Below, piece by piece: positions 1-5,695 of a stretch of DNA of 6,241 bases. The notes beneath the pieces are model-generated. The model did no database searches. It saw only the letters and a list, made by a program, of their open reading frames with translations, and had not been told where the DNA came from. The translations under genes and the position numbers were made by a program. This DNA comes from Aquificales bacterium (GTDB lineage: Bacteria > Aquificota > Aquificia > Aquificales > Aquificaceae), in NCBI GenBank assembly GCA_015491275.1, contig WFWF01000101.1:1-6241 (forward strand). The letters run 5' to 3'. Position 1 is the stretch's first letter. The number at the start of each line of letters is the position of its first letter.

Positions 1-477
1 ACAATGAAGAAGGGATGTAAAATAAGTAGTCTTACAGGAGATATAAGTGTCTCTAATGATTTAACTTGGGAATATAGATTTGAAAATAGTTTGTGCGTAT
101 TACCGGAAGGATACACAGAAGATATGACAATAAATGGAGGCCCAATTAGTATAAAAAAGGAAGGGAAAACCCTTTCTATGAGTTATGAAAACCTCAGTTT
201 CTCAACAGATTTTTACTGTGCAGAAATCAATATGATCTATTGGGATGTAAACGGTTCAATAACATACGAAGATAACTTCTGTGCAAATGCAAGGGTGAAA
301 ATAAATGTAAAGACAGATTCCAAATTCTATTATGATGTCTATACCAATACATGCGGTGGCAGTATGTCAATTAATGGCGGTCAGGTTGTTGTTAATGCGA
401 ATCCCGATTGTTCGGTTGAAGTAGTTGACAGCAACGGTCAACCGCTTCCAGAACCCACTCAAACCTGTCAGTGGTAA
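1..477 (+). CDS. Unrecognised cysteine-rich protein with internal duplication, probably 5'-truncated
   Basis: I do not recognise this family. The frame is open from base 1, and the first ATG (base 4) is too near the window edge to be trusted as the start. Residue numbers below count from that ATG (157 aa to the TAA). There is no signal peptide or membrane segment in the visible part. The chain has seven cysteines (5, 31, 72, 93, 117, 136, 155) and is rich in Asn, Ser, Thr, Tyr and Gly, with short alternating beta-type stretches. This differs from the Glu/Lys-rich proteins encoded elsewhere in the window and suggests an exported, disulfide-stabilised beta protein whose N-terminus lies outside the window. 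Two copies of a roughly 80-residue unit are visible, anchored by MTINGG (residue 41) and MSINGG (residue 121). An intrinsic terminator follows 14 nt after the stop. The frame is clearly coding; the function is unknown. Confidence 0.75.
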   Translation, partial: TMKKGCKISSLTGDISVSNDLTWEYRFENSLCVLPEGYTEDMTINGGPISIKKEGKTLSMSYENLSFSTDFYCAEINMIYWDVNGSITYEDNFCANARVKINVKTDSKFYYDVYTNTCGGSMSINGGQVVVNANPDCSVEVVDSNGQPLPEPTQTCQW

Positions 478-491
478 ATATGAACGAGAAG

Positions 492-514
492 GGGGGCTTT
501 TAGCCCCCATTTTT
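492..514 (+). terminator. Intrinsic terminator of the left-edge gene, between convergent genes
   Basis: GGGGGCT (492-498) and AGCCCCC (502-508) form a perfect 7-bp G/C-rich stem with a TTT loop, followed by ATTTTT (509-514). The T-tract lies on the plus-strand side, so the terminator fits the rightward gene ending at 477. The dnaK stop begins only 2 nt beyond it. Read leftward from dnaK, the same hairpin is followed by TTCTCGTTC, which is a weak T-tract, so termination of dnaK here is possible but less certain. Confidence 0.85.
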
Positions 515-515
515 A

Positions 516-2402
516 TTAATCCACGGGTTTGGCGTCAGCAACATCGTCTCCGCCTTTCTTTTCTTCCGAAGAACCCGTTTTAGCTTGACCAGTTGACTGA
601 TAAAGGATAGAGCCTATGATAGAAGAAATCTCAAGCACTCTGTCCATAGCTCTCTGGATTTCATCGGCATTTTGAGACTCCATAACCCTTTTTGCATCTT
701 CTATAACTTCCTGAGCTTCTTTAACTTTGTCTTCGGGAAGTTTGTCTTTGTTTTCCCTTATAATCTTCTCAAGATTGTAAACGAGCTGATCTAACTGATT
801 TCTCTTTTCAACAAGTTCTTTTCTTTTCCTGTCCTCTTCCGCATGTTCTTCAGCTTCCTTTACCATCCTCTCTATCTCTTCCTGTGTAAGTCCGGAGGAT
901 GCCTGAACCTTTATTGATTGCTCCTTACCCGTAGCTGTATCCTTCGCAGTAACATGGAGGATACCGTCCGCATCTATGTCAAAACATACCTCAATCTTGG
1001 GTACACCTCTGGGAGCGGGAGGTATTCCCGTTAAGTAGAATTTACCCAAGGATTTGTTATCCTTAGCCATTGGTCTTTCACCTTGGAGAACATGGATTTC
1101 CACTTCCGTTTGATAGTCGGATGCGGTTGTGAATATCTCACACTTTCTGTAAGGTATGGGTGTATTCCTCGGAATAAGTACTGTCATTACACCGCCGTAA
1201 GTTTCCACTCCCAAAGAAAGAGGAGTAACATCAACAAGTAGTATCTCTTTAACATCGCCTGAGAGAACCCCAGCTTGTATGGCAGCACCTACCGCAACAA
1301 CCTCATCAGGATTAACACCCTTGTGTGGCTCTTTACCGAAGAACTCTTTTATCCTTTGCTGAACAAGGGGTATCCTTGTTGATCCGCCCACCAAAACAAC
1401 ATCGTCTATATCGGAAGGTGAAAGCTTGGCATCTTCCAATGCCCTTTTTACTATATCCATTGTCCTGTCTATAAGGTCTTTTATCATCTCCTCAAGTCTT
1501 GCTCTCGTGAGTTTCTTTTGCAGGTGAATGGGCTGGTTAGTATGGGGATCTATGGTTATGAAAGGAAGATTTATTTCTGTTTCAAGCTTAAAGGAAAGTT
1601 CCTTCTTGGCTTGCTCCGCAGCCTCCTTCAACCTCTGGAAGGCGGTTCTGTCCTTTTTAAGATCAACACCTGTTTCCTTCTTACACTCATCTATCAACCA
1701 TTCTATAATTTTCTCATCAATATTCGCACCGCCCAAATGGGTATCTCCCGCAGTGGCTTTAACCTCAATAACACCTTCCCCCCCTTCAAGGATGGAAACA
1801 TCAAAGGTACCACCACCGAAGTCATACACCAATATCTTCACATTCTCCTTTTTATCCAGCCCGTAAGCAAGAGCAGCTGCTGTAGGCTCGTTCAGTATCC
1901 TCAAAACCTCAAGACCAGCTATCTTACCAGCATCTTTCGTAGCCTGTCTTTGTCTTTCGTTAAAGTAAGCGGGTACTGTTATCACAGCCTTGGTAACCTT
2001 CTCTCCGAGATAAGCCTCCGCAGCTTCTTTAAGCTTCCTTAAAACATGGGCACCCACCTCTTCCGGTCTTACCTTTTTACCCGCATTAGGAATATCAAAG
2101 GAAGCGTCCCCTTTCTCGTCCGGTACAACTTTGTAAGATACTCTTTTTGCTTCCTCCCTCACTTCATCATACTTCCTGCCTATAAATCTCTTTGATTCAT
2201 AAACAGTATTTTCCGGATCAAGGACCGCCCTCCTCTTTGCAGGCTCCCCTACAAGAATTTCCTTTTCTTTTGTCCATGATACAACGGAAGGAGTTAGTCT
2301 TGACCCCTCCTGATTAGCAATTACGGTAGGTTCATCCCCTATCATAACCGCAACAACCGAGTTTGTCGTACCAAGGTCTATACCAAGTATTTTCTCTGCC
2401 AT
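516..2402 (-). CDS. dnaK: Chaperone protein DnaK (Hsp70)
   Basis: Cytoplasmic ATP-driven chaperone that binds exposed hydrophobic peptides and works with DnaJ and GrpE. The protein is full length at 628 aa. The N-terminal ATPase domain (about 1-385) shows the phosphate loop IDLGTTNSVV (8-17), the second phosphate motif YDFGGGTFDVSI (193-204, with Thr199 at the usual autophosphorylation position) and VLVGGSTRIP (336-345). The extra segment near 76-102, typical of Gram-negative-type DnaK, is present. The interdomain linker is DVTPLSLG (391-398). The substrate-binding domain and a charged helical lid (about 505-600) follow, then a Gly/Asp-rich tail ending in PVD. The longest frame would start at TTG 2420 and add MEEVTE, but those codons are the Shine-Dalgarno sequence, so ATG 2402 is the start. 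grpE and dnaJ are not adjacent, so dnaK appears to be transcribed alone. Confidence 0.98.
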   Translation of the reverse strand: MAEKILGIDLGTTNSVVAVMIGDEPTVIANQEGSRLTPSVVSWTKEKEILVGEPAKRRAVLDPENTVYESKRFIGRKYDEVREEAKRVSYKVVPDEKGDASFDIPNAGKKVRPEEVGAHVLRKLKEAAEAYLGEKVTKAVITVPAYFNERQRQATKDAGKIAGLEVLRILNEPTAAALAYGLDKKENVKILVYDFGGGTFDVSILEGGEGVIEVKATAGDTHLGGANIDEKIIEWLIDECKKETGVDLKKDRTAFQRLKEAAEQAKKELSFKLETEINLPFITIDPHTNQPIHLQKKLTRARLEEMIKDLIDRTMDIVKRALEDAKLSPSDIDDVVLVGGSTRIPLVQQRIKEFFGKEPHKGVNPDEVVAVGAAIQAGVLSGDVKEILLVDVTPLSLGVETYGGVMTVLIPRNTPIPYRKCEIFTTASDYQTEVEIHVLQGERPMAKDNKSLGKFYLTGIPPAPRGVPKIEVCFDIDADGILHVTAKDTATGKEQSIKVQASSGLTQEEIERMVKEAEEHAEEDRKRKELVEKRNQLDQLVYNLEKIIRENKDKLPEDKVKEAQEVIEDAKRVMESQNADEIQRAMDRVLEISSIIGSILYQSTGQAKTGSSEEKKGGDDVADAKPVD

Positions 2403-2409
2403 TTCAGTA

Positions 2410-2418
2410 ACCTCCTCC
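2410..2418 (-). promoter_or_regulatory. dnaK ribosome binding site that decides the start
   Basis: Read leftward, GGAGGAGGT lies 7 nt before ATG 2402, a near-ideal Shine-Dalgarno sequence with good spacing. It overlaps the alternative TTG codon at 2420-2418, so that codon cannot be the start. The strength of the site fits a highly expressed chaperone. Confidence 0.9.
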
Positions 2419-2436
2419 AATCTTTTTTAAAACTAA

Positions 2437-2462
2437 ATTATATTTTAGCATAATTTTGTCAA
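2437..2462 (-). promoter_or_regulatory. Probable dnaK promoter
   Basis: Read leftward, a perfect TTGACA (2462-2457) is followed after 14 nt by a perfect TATAAT (2442-2437). The 14-nt spacing is shorter than the usual 16-18. The real -10 may instead be TAATTT (2440-2435) at 16 nt. The region is strongly A/T-rich and lies 35-60 nt before the dnaK start. A near-palindrome, CTAAATTATATTTTAG (2433-2448, one mismatched pair), covers the -10. No CIRCE (HrcA) operator is present. Confidence 0.6.
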
Positions 2463-2486
2463 GTTTCTTAAACAGATCTTTATAAA
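2456..2486 (+). promoter_or_regulatory. Possible promoter of the hydrolase gene
   Basis: TTGTCA (2456-2461) matches the -35 consensus at five of six positions. It is followed by TTTATA (2479-2484) at 17 nt or TATAAA (2481-2486) at 19 nt. The -35 overlaps the -35 of the dnaK promoter on the other strand, through the shared sequence TTGTCAA. The call is based on consensus matching only, in A/T-rich DNA. Confidence 0.4.
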
Positions 2487-2489
2487 GAT
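2476..2489. repeat. 14-bp perfect palindrome in the dnaK/hydrolase intergenic region
   Basis: ATCTTTATAAAGAT is identical to its own reverse complement. It overlaps the candidate -10 of the hydrolase promoter and lies 14 bp upstream of the dnaK -35, a position where a dimeric regulator could act on either gene. It is A/T-rich, so chance occurrence is possible. Confidence 0.45.
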
Positions 2490-2514
2490 TTTATCAAGTA
2501 GAAAAAGGCAGGTT

Positions 2515-3210
2515 ATGTATAAAATAAAATCAATGTACTACTACGATAAAAACAGCCACAGCAAGTTGTGGATTCACTTACACGGTTTGTTTTCTAATGT
2601 AAATGGAGAAAAGATAAGGTTTCTGAGAAACATTTTTAAAAGGGAAAAAAGTTACTCCTTTTTTGTCCTTGATATGGATTATGAAAAGACATGTACAACC
2701 GCAACCCTTGATCTTCTTGAGATTATAGTAAGGGGCTTTTCCGCAGAATATGAACATATAACCCTTTGCGGTAGTTCCCACGGGGGATATGTTGCGACAA
2801 ATTATATAAGGTACAGGGAACTGTACAATATTAAAGAGCTGATTTTACTAGCGCCTTCCTTTGAAACCCTCGCCCTCATAAAAGACCATGTTAAGGATGA
2901 TATAAGCAAATGGCTTGAGGGTGAAGAAGAACTAACCTTTGAGGAAGAGGGTAACACAGTAAGCATTTCAAAGGAATTTGCAAAGGACATAATAGAGAAC
3001 GGTTATGAAATTATTGAAGGAGATAAGGTACACTTTCCAGAAAATCCGCCCGTTGAGATAAAAATAGTACACGGAACAAGGGATGAGATTATACCTATAG
3101 AGAGAACAAGATTGTTTGTATCAAAAGTAAAGGTAAAAACCTATGTGGAAGTGGAAGACGGCCATCATTTAGATAAAACTATGGAAGAGTACATTAGGAT
3201 AATAACTTAG
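2515..3210 (+). CDS. Small alpha/beta hydrolase (serine esterase-like), substrate unknown
   Basis: A 231-aa single-domain alpha/beta hydrolase, probably cytoplasmic, with no signal peptide or membrane segment. The catalytic elements are visible in order: an oxyanion-hole type HLHG (21-24), the nucleophile elbow G-S-S-H-G (86-90, Ser88), the acid in HGTRDEIIP (Asp190) and a C-terminal DGHHLD with His217 or, more likely, His218. An acidic segment around 132-152 probably belongs to the cap. The layout and size resemble YqiA/YcfP-type esterases of unknown physiological substrate, but I cannot assign it to one family with certainty. ATG 2515 is preceded by AAGG at 6 nt, a modest ribosome site; Met7 has none. 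It diverges from dnaK, and its TAG overlaps the stop of the convergent ferredoxin gene by 4 nt. Confidence 0.85.
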   Translation: MYKIKSMYYYDKNSHSKLWIHLHGLFSNVNGEKIRFLRNIFKREKSYSFFVLDMDYEKTCTTATLDLLEIIVRGFSAEYEHITLCGSSHGGYVATNYIRYRELYNIKELILLAPSFETLALIKDHVKDDISKWLEGEEELTFEEEGNTVSISKEFAKDIIENGYEIIEGDKVHFPENPPVEIKIVHGTRDEIIPIERTRLFVSKVKVKTYVEVEDGHHLDKTMEEYIRIIT

Positions 3211-3503
3211 TCATCCGATTCAAGCTCAATAATATCACATGCACTGTTCTTTATAACAAGCTGACATGTAAGCCTTCTGTTTTCTTCGTATTCTCCTATT
3301 TTCCAAAGTGTTTCCTCTTCCGTCTCCGAAGGCTCTTCAAGACACTCAAGCCCTCTCTTCACGGTACATACACATACACCGCACTGTCCGTCGGTGCATC
3401 CGAATTCAATGCCCGCCTTTTCTATTTCATGATGTAAATCCCCCAACTTTGTACCGCCTTCCACATCACCTATAACCTTACCGTTAACAATAAGTTTTGC
3501 CAT
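3207..3503 (-). CDS. [2Fe-2S] ferredoxin (plant/adrenodoxin-type fold)
   Basis: A 98-aa soluble electron carrier. The cluster ligands follow the classical spacing C36-x4-C41-x2-C44-x35-C80, within GCTDGQCGVC and LTCQ, and the N-terminal beta-hairpin start MAKLIVNGK is typical of the Fer2 domain. Three further cysteines (46, 54, 89) are not part of the ligand pattern. The acidic middle and C-terminus (EPSETEEE, ELESDD) would suit docking to a basic redox partner, which cannot be named from this window. It starts 12 nt after the htpX stop, with AAAGG overlapping that stop, so it is very likely cotranscribed and translationally coupled with htpX. Its final codons overlap the end of the opposing hydrolase gene. 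Confidence 0.93.
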   Translation of the reverse strand: MAKLIVNGKVIGDVEGGTKLGDLHHEIEKAGIEFGCTDGQCGVCVCTVKRGLECLEEPSETEEETLWKIGEYEENRRLTCQLVIKNSACDIIELESDD

Positions 3504-3511
3504 ATACTTTA

Positions 3512-3518
3512 CCTTTTA
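3512..3518 (-). promoter_or_regulatory. Ferredoxin ribosome site fused to the htpX stop codon
   Basis: Read leftward, TAAAAGG combines the htpX stop TAA (3518-3516) with a Shine-Dalgarno AAAGG (3516-3512), 8 nt before ATG 3503. A ribosome ending htpX would be positioned at the ferredoxin start, which suggests translational coupling. Confidence 0.7.
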
Positions 3519-4385
3519 AACAGGCTGTCCTATCCTCTTGGCAAGTTCCATGAGCCTTTGTATCCTCTTTTCAACGGGAGGATGGGTTGAGAATAACTCC
3601 ATAATATTTTTCCCCGCAAGCGGATTCTCTATAAACAGATGCGCAGTACCTTCATTTACATGAGCAGGCATGGTAACCGCATATTTATGTATCTTGTCAA
3701 GCGCCCTTGCCAAAGACATGGGACAACCGCATATCTTTGCCCCCGTTTCGTCCGCAAGATATTCCCTTGATCTTGATATGGCAAGCTGAATTATGGTTGC
3801 TATTATCGGAGTTATTATTATGAGGAGAATACTTCCTAAAAGGGAAGCAGGGCTATTATCCTCTTCATCTGATCTTCCGAAACCGAATATAAGCATCCAC
3901 TGAAGCCAGCTAACCACCATTGATATTGCGCCTGCTATGGTAGCAGCAATGGAAGCTATAAGAACATCCCTGTTCTTTATATGCGCAAGTTCATGAGCAA
4001 GAACACCCCTTAGCTCATCCTCGTTAAGAAGGTTTAAAATCCCGGATGTTACCGCAACAGCTGCACTGCCCGGGCCCCTTCCAGTGGCAAAAGCGTTGGG
4101 CTGTTCCATGGGAACAAGATAGATCGGAGGCTTCGGCATATTTGCCCTTCTTGCAAGCTCTTCAACCATATTATGAAGCCAAGGTGCTTCATCATAAGGA
4201 ATCTCCTTAGCCCTGTACATAGCAAGAACTATCTTGTCAGAAAACCAATATGAGACAAAGTTCATGATACCAGCAATAATAAGGGCGATTACAAGCCCTG
4301 TATTTCCCCCTATTACCTTACCCAAAAATAGAAACAACCCTGTTAACAAACCTAAAAGCAAAGCCGTCCTGAACATGTATGTCAT
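3516..4385 (-). CDS. htpX: Membrane zinc metalloprotease HtpX (M48 family)
   Basis: Inner-membrane zinc protease that, in the known family, degrades misfolded membrane proteins alongside FtsH. The protein is 289 aa, the usual length. Two N-terminal hydrophobic segments (about 5-25 and 30-48) anchor it. The zinc motif HELAH gives His131, Glu132 (catalytic) and His135, and SREYLADE supplies the third ligand Glu208. Two more hydrophobic stretches (about 143-168 and 183-203) sit between the motifs, as in other HtpX proteins. The FSTHPPVEKRI motif near the C-terminus is also typical. The longest frame begins at GTG 4394, but that GTG is part of the Shine-Dalgarno sequence, so ATG 4385 is the start. 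It lies 51 nt downstream of purN and 12 nt upstream of the ferredoxin gene, all in one direction. Confidence 0.97.
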   Translation of the reverse strand: MTYMFRTALLLGLLTGLFLFLGKVIGGNTGLVIALIIAGIMNFVSYWFSDKIVLAMYRAKEIPYDEAPWLHNMVEELARRANMPKPPIYLVPMEQPNAFATGRGPGSAAVAVTSGILNLLNEDELRGVLAHELAHIKNRDVLIASIAATIAGAISMVVSWLQWMLIFGFGRSDEEDNSPASLLGSILLIIITPIIATIIQLAISRSREYLADETGAKICGCPMSLARALDKIHKYAVTMPAHVNEGTAHLFIENPLAGKNIMELFSTHPPVEKRIQRLMELAKRIGQPV

Positions 4386-4390
4386 GACTT

Positions 4391-4400
4391 TCACCTCCTT
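4391..4400 (-). promoter_or_regulatory. htpX ribosome binding site that decides the start
   Basis: Read leftward, AAGGAGGTGA is a full-length match to the anti-Shine-Dalgarno sequence, ending 5 nt before ATG 4385 (8 nt from the AAGGAGG core). The alternative GTG (4394-4392) lies inside it and is rejected as a start. Confidence 0.92.
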
Positions 4401-4416
4401 ATAAGAAACAATAATA

Positions 4417-4422
4417 ATTATA
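4417..4422 (-). promoter_or_regulatory. Possible -10 element upstream of htpX
   Basis: Read leftward, TATAAT (4422-4417) lies in the A/T-rich gap between purN and htpX, 31 nt before the htpX start. No convincing -35 was found at 16-18 nt; the sequence there is within the end of purN. htpX may therefore have its own promoter, or it may be read from purN. No terminator hairpin was seen in the gap. Confidence 0.3.
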
Positions 4423-4436
4423 ATAAATTCCCCTGA

Positions 4437-5084
4437 TTAAAACTGTTCCAGATCAGGGTTAAAAGGAATTGTTCCGTAGGTTGCCCCCTTAACCTTTACT
4501 TCCCTATCTTTGACATAAACTCTATCTTCCGATATCCACTGGATTACTTGAGGTAATATTCTGTGTTCATAATTGAGTATCCTTTTTGCCAAACTATCCG
4601 AAGACTCTCCAGGAAATACTGGAACTACAGCTTGGGCAATAATAGGACCACCATCCACCGTTTCATCAACGAAATGAACGGTGCATCCGGAAAAAAGAAC
4701 ACCGTATTTTATAGCTTGACCTTGAGCATCAAGACCTTTGAAAGAAGGAAGAATTGAAGGATGAATGTTTATTATCCTTAGCGGAAATTTGCTTATAAAG
4801 TAGGGGCTAAGTACCCTCATAAATCCCGCAAGGACAACGAGATCAACACCATTATCTTCCAATTCCGCAATCATTCTCTCCTCAAATTCCCTTTTACTCC
4901 TAAAAGCCCTTCTTTCAATAACCTTATAAGGAACTCCGTGCTTTCTGCATCTCTCCAAAGCCTTAGCCTCAGGATTGTCTGATATAACCAAGGGTATATC
5001 AACCTTCAGCTTTCCCCTTTCAATGTTATCAATTATAGCTTGCAGATTTGAGCCCCTTCCCGAAACCAAAACACCTATTCGCAC
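4437..5084 (-). CDS. purN: Phosphoribosylglycinamide formyltransferase (GART)
   Basis: Transfers a formyl group from 10-formyltetrahydrofolate to glycinamide ribonucleotide, the third step of purine synthesis, in the cytoplasm. The protein is 215 aa, the usual size. The phosphate-binding VSGRGSNLQA (7-16), the catalytic Asn106 and His108 in NIHPSILP (106-113) and Asp144 in DETVDGG (140-146) are all present, at the same numbers as in the E. coli enzyme. GTG 5084 is the only usable start: an in-frame TAA lies four codons upstream (5096-5094), and the protein would otherwise lose its first beta strand. No Shine-Dalgarno sequence precedes it, in contrast to dnaK and htpX. The start faces that of the divergent methyltransferase across 23 bp. 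No other pur genes are adjacent, as is usual for scattered biosynthetic genes in Aquificaceae. Confidence 0.97.
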   Translation of the reverse strand: MRIGVLVSGRGSNLQAIIDNIERGKLKVDIPLVISDNPEAKALERCRKHGVPYKVIERRAFRSKREFEERMIAELEDNGVDLVVLAGFMRVLSPYFISKFPLRIINIHPSILPSFKGLDAQGQAIKYGVLFSGCTVHFVDETVDGGPIIAQAVVPVFPGESSDSLAKRILNYEHRILPQVIQWISEDRVYVKDREVKVKGATYGTIPFNPDLEQF

Positions 5085-5094
5085 AATACAATGT

Positions 5095-5101
5095 TATCAT
5101 A
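5095..5101. promoter_or_regulatory. Possible overlapping -10 elements of purN and the methyltransferase
   Basis: TATCAT (5095-5100, plus) and TATGAT (5101-5096, minus) overlap in the 23-bp gap. Transcription from either would begin within a few nucleotides of the GTG of purN or the ATG of the methyltransferase, giving leaderless or nearly leaderless mRNAs. Neither has a good -35, so this is a weak call. Promoters further inside the opposite gene are an alternative. Confidence 0.3.
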
Positions 5102-5107
5102 TTAAAC

Positions 5108-5671
5108 ATGACTTTCAAGTTTCCCCCAGAAAAGTGGGAAGTACTTGTAGATCCTGAAAGGAAAAAGTGGCAGGATGTGGGTAAATTTCTTGAAGTAGCA
5201 AATCCCTCGGAGAATGAGGTATGGGTTGATATAGGTTGCGGTCCCGGATATTTCGCTCTTCCCCTGGCAAAATTAGTTAAAAAGGTTTACGCGGTTGATA
5301 TTGAAGAAAGCATGCTTGAAAAGTGCAGATTGAGAGCCAAGGATGAAAAAATTACAAACATAGACTTCATTAAATGTACGGAAGAGGAAATACCCATACC
5401 CGATGAATTCGCGGACGGGATACTGCTTGCAAATGTTTTTCATGAACTTTTAAACAGGGAGGCGATCTTTGATGAGATCAGAAGGATAATGAAAAAGGAA
5501 GGAAGGGGATATATAATAGACTGGCATCCCGTAGAATCACCCGCGGGTCCACCCATTGAGGAAAGGGTTCCCGTGGAAGAGGTAGTTTCCTTTCTTGAAA
5601 CAAATAATTTTAAGGATATTAAAGAATATACCGTTTATCCGTACCACTATCTTTTAGAATTCACAAAATAA
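5108..5671 (+). CDS. Class I SAM-dependent methyltransferase, substrate unknown
   Basis: A 187-aa soluble methyltransferase of the Rossmann-fold class. Motif I is VDIGCGPGYF (40-49), the acidic residue that binds the SAM ribose is Asp64 in AVDIEES (62-68), and an acidic post-II region is at CTEEEIPIPDEFAD (90-103). The NVFHELLN segment (109-116) and the RGYIIDWHP strand (133-141) are typical of small UbiE-like or Methyltransf_11-like enzymes, but the acceptor (small molecule, RNA or protein) cannot be read from the sequence. The C-terminal part with GPPIEER (147-153) is characteristic of this small group but does not name a substrate. ATG 5108 was preferred over TTG 5048, because the upstream 20 codons lie antisense to the conserved N-terminus of purN and match no methyltransferase element. 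There is no clear ribosome binding site. A new promoter for the HIT gene begins inside its last codons. Confidence 0.88.
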   Translation: MTFKFPPEKWEVLVDPERKKWQDVGKFLEVANPSENEVWVDIGCGPGYFALPLAKLVKKVYAVDIEESMLEKCRLRAKDEKITNIDFIKCTEEEIPIPDEFADGILLANVFHELLNREAIFDEIRRIMKKEGRGYIIDWHPVESPAGPPIEERVPVEEVVSFLETNNFKDIKEYTVYPYHYLLEFTK

Positions 5672-5687
5672 CACCCTTTGATATAAT
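5660..5687 (+). promoter_or_regulatory. Strong promoter of the HIT-ribF operon, apparently leaderless
   Basis: TTCACA (5660-5665, five of six to the -35 consensus) is separated by 16 nt from a perfect TATAAT (5682-5687), which is preceded by TGA (5679-5681) to give an extended -10. Transcription would start near 5693-5696, at or within about 3 nt of the ATG at 5696. The -35 lies within the last codons of the methyltransferase gene. Confidence 0.75.
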
Positions 5688-5695
5688 GAAATGTG

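Noticed and set aside
1518..2042. Long plus-strand open frames (1518-2042 and 1528-1866) antisense to dnaK
   Set aside because: They run opposite conserved dnaK codons, their translations show no recognisable domain, and they have no ribosome site. They are shadows of the dnaK frame.
2403..2420. N-terminal extension of DnaK from TTG 2420
   Set aside because: The six extra codons are the Shine-Dalgarno region itself, and DnaK proteins normally begin at the MAEK-type start.
2421..2514. CIRCE operator (TTAGCACTC-N9-GAGTGCTAA) upstream of dnaK
   Set aside because: Only the fragment TTAGCA (2445-2450) is present, with no matching inverted half.
2578..2990. Minus-strand frames (2578-2781, 2802-2990) inside the hydrolase gene
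   Set aside because: They are short, antisense to a gene with a clear catalytic triad, and have no domain or ribosome site.
4386..4394. N-terminal extension of HtpX from GTG 4394
   Set aside because: The GTG is inside AAGGAGGTGA; ATG 4385 has ideal spacing from it.
4563..4757. Plus-strand frame antisense to purN
   Set aside because: It runs opposite conserved purN codons and shows no recognisable feature.
5048..5107. Methyltransferase start at TTG 5048
   Set aside because: It would overlap the conserved purN N-terminus on the other strand, has no ribosome site, and adds residues with no methyltransferase character. ATG 5108 leaves the whole fold intact.
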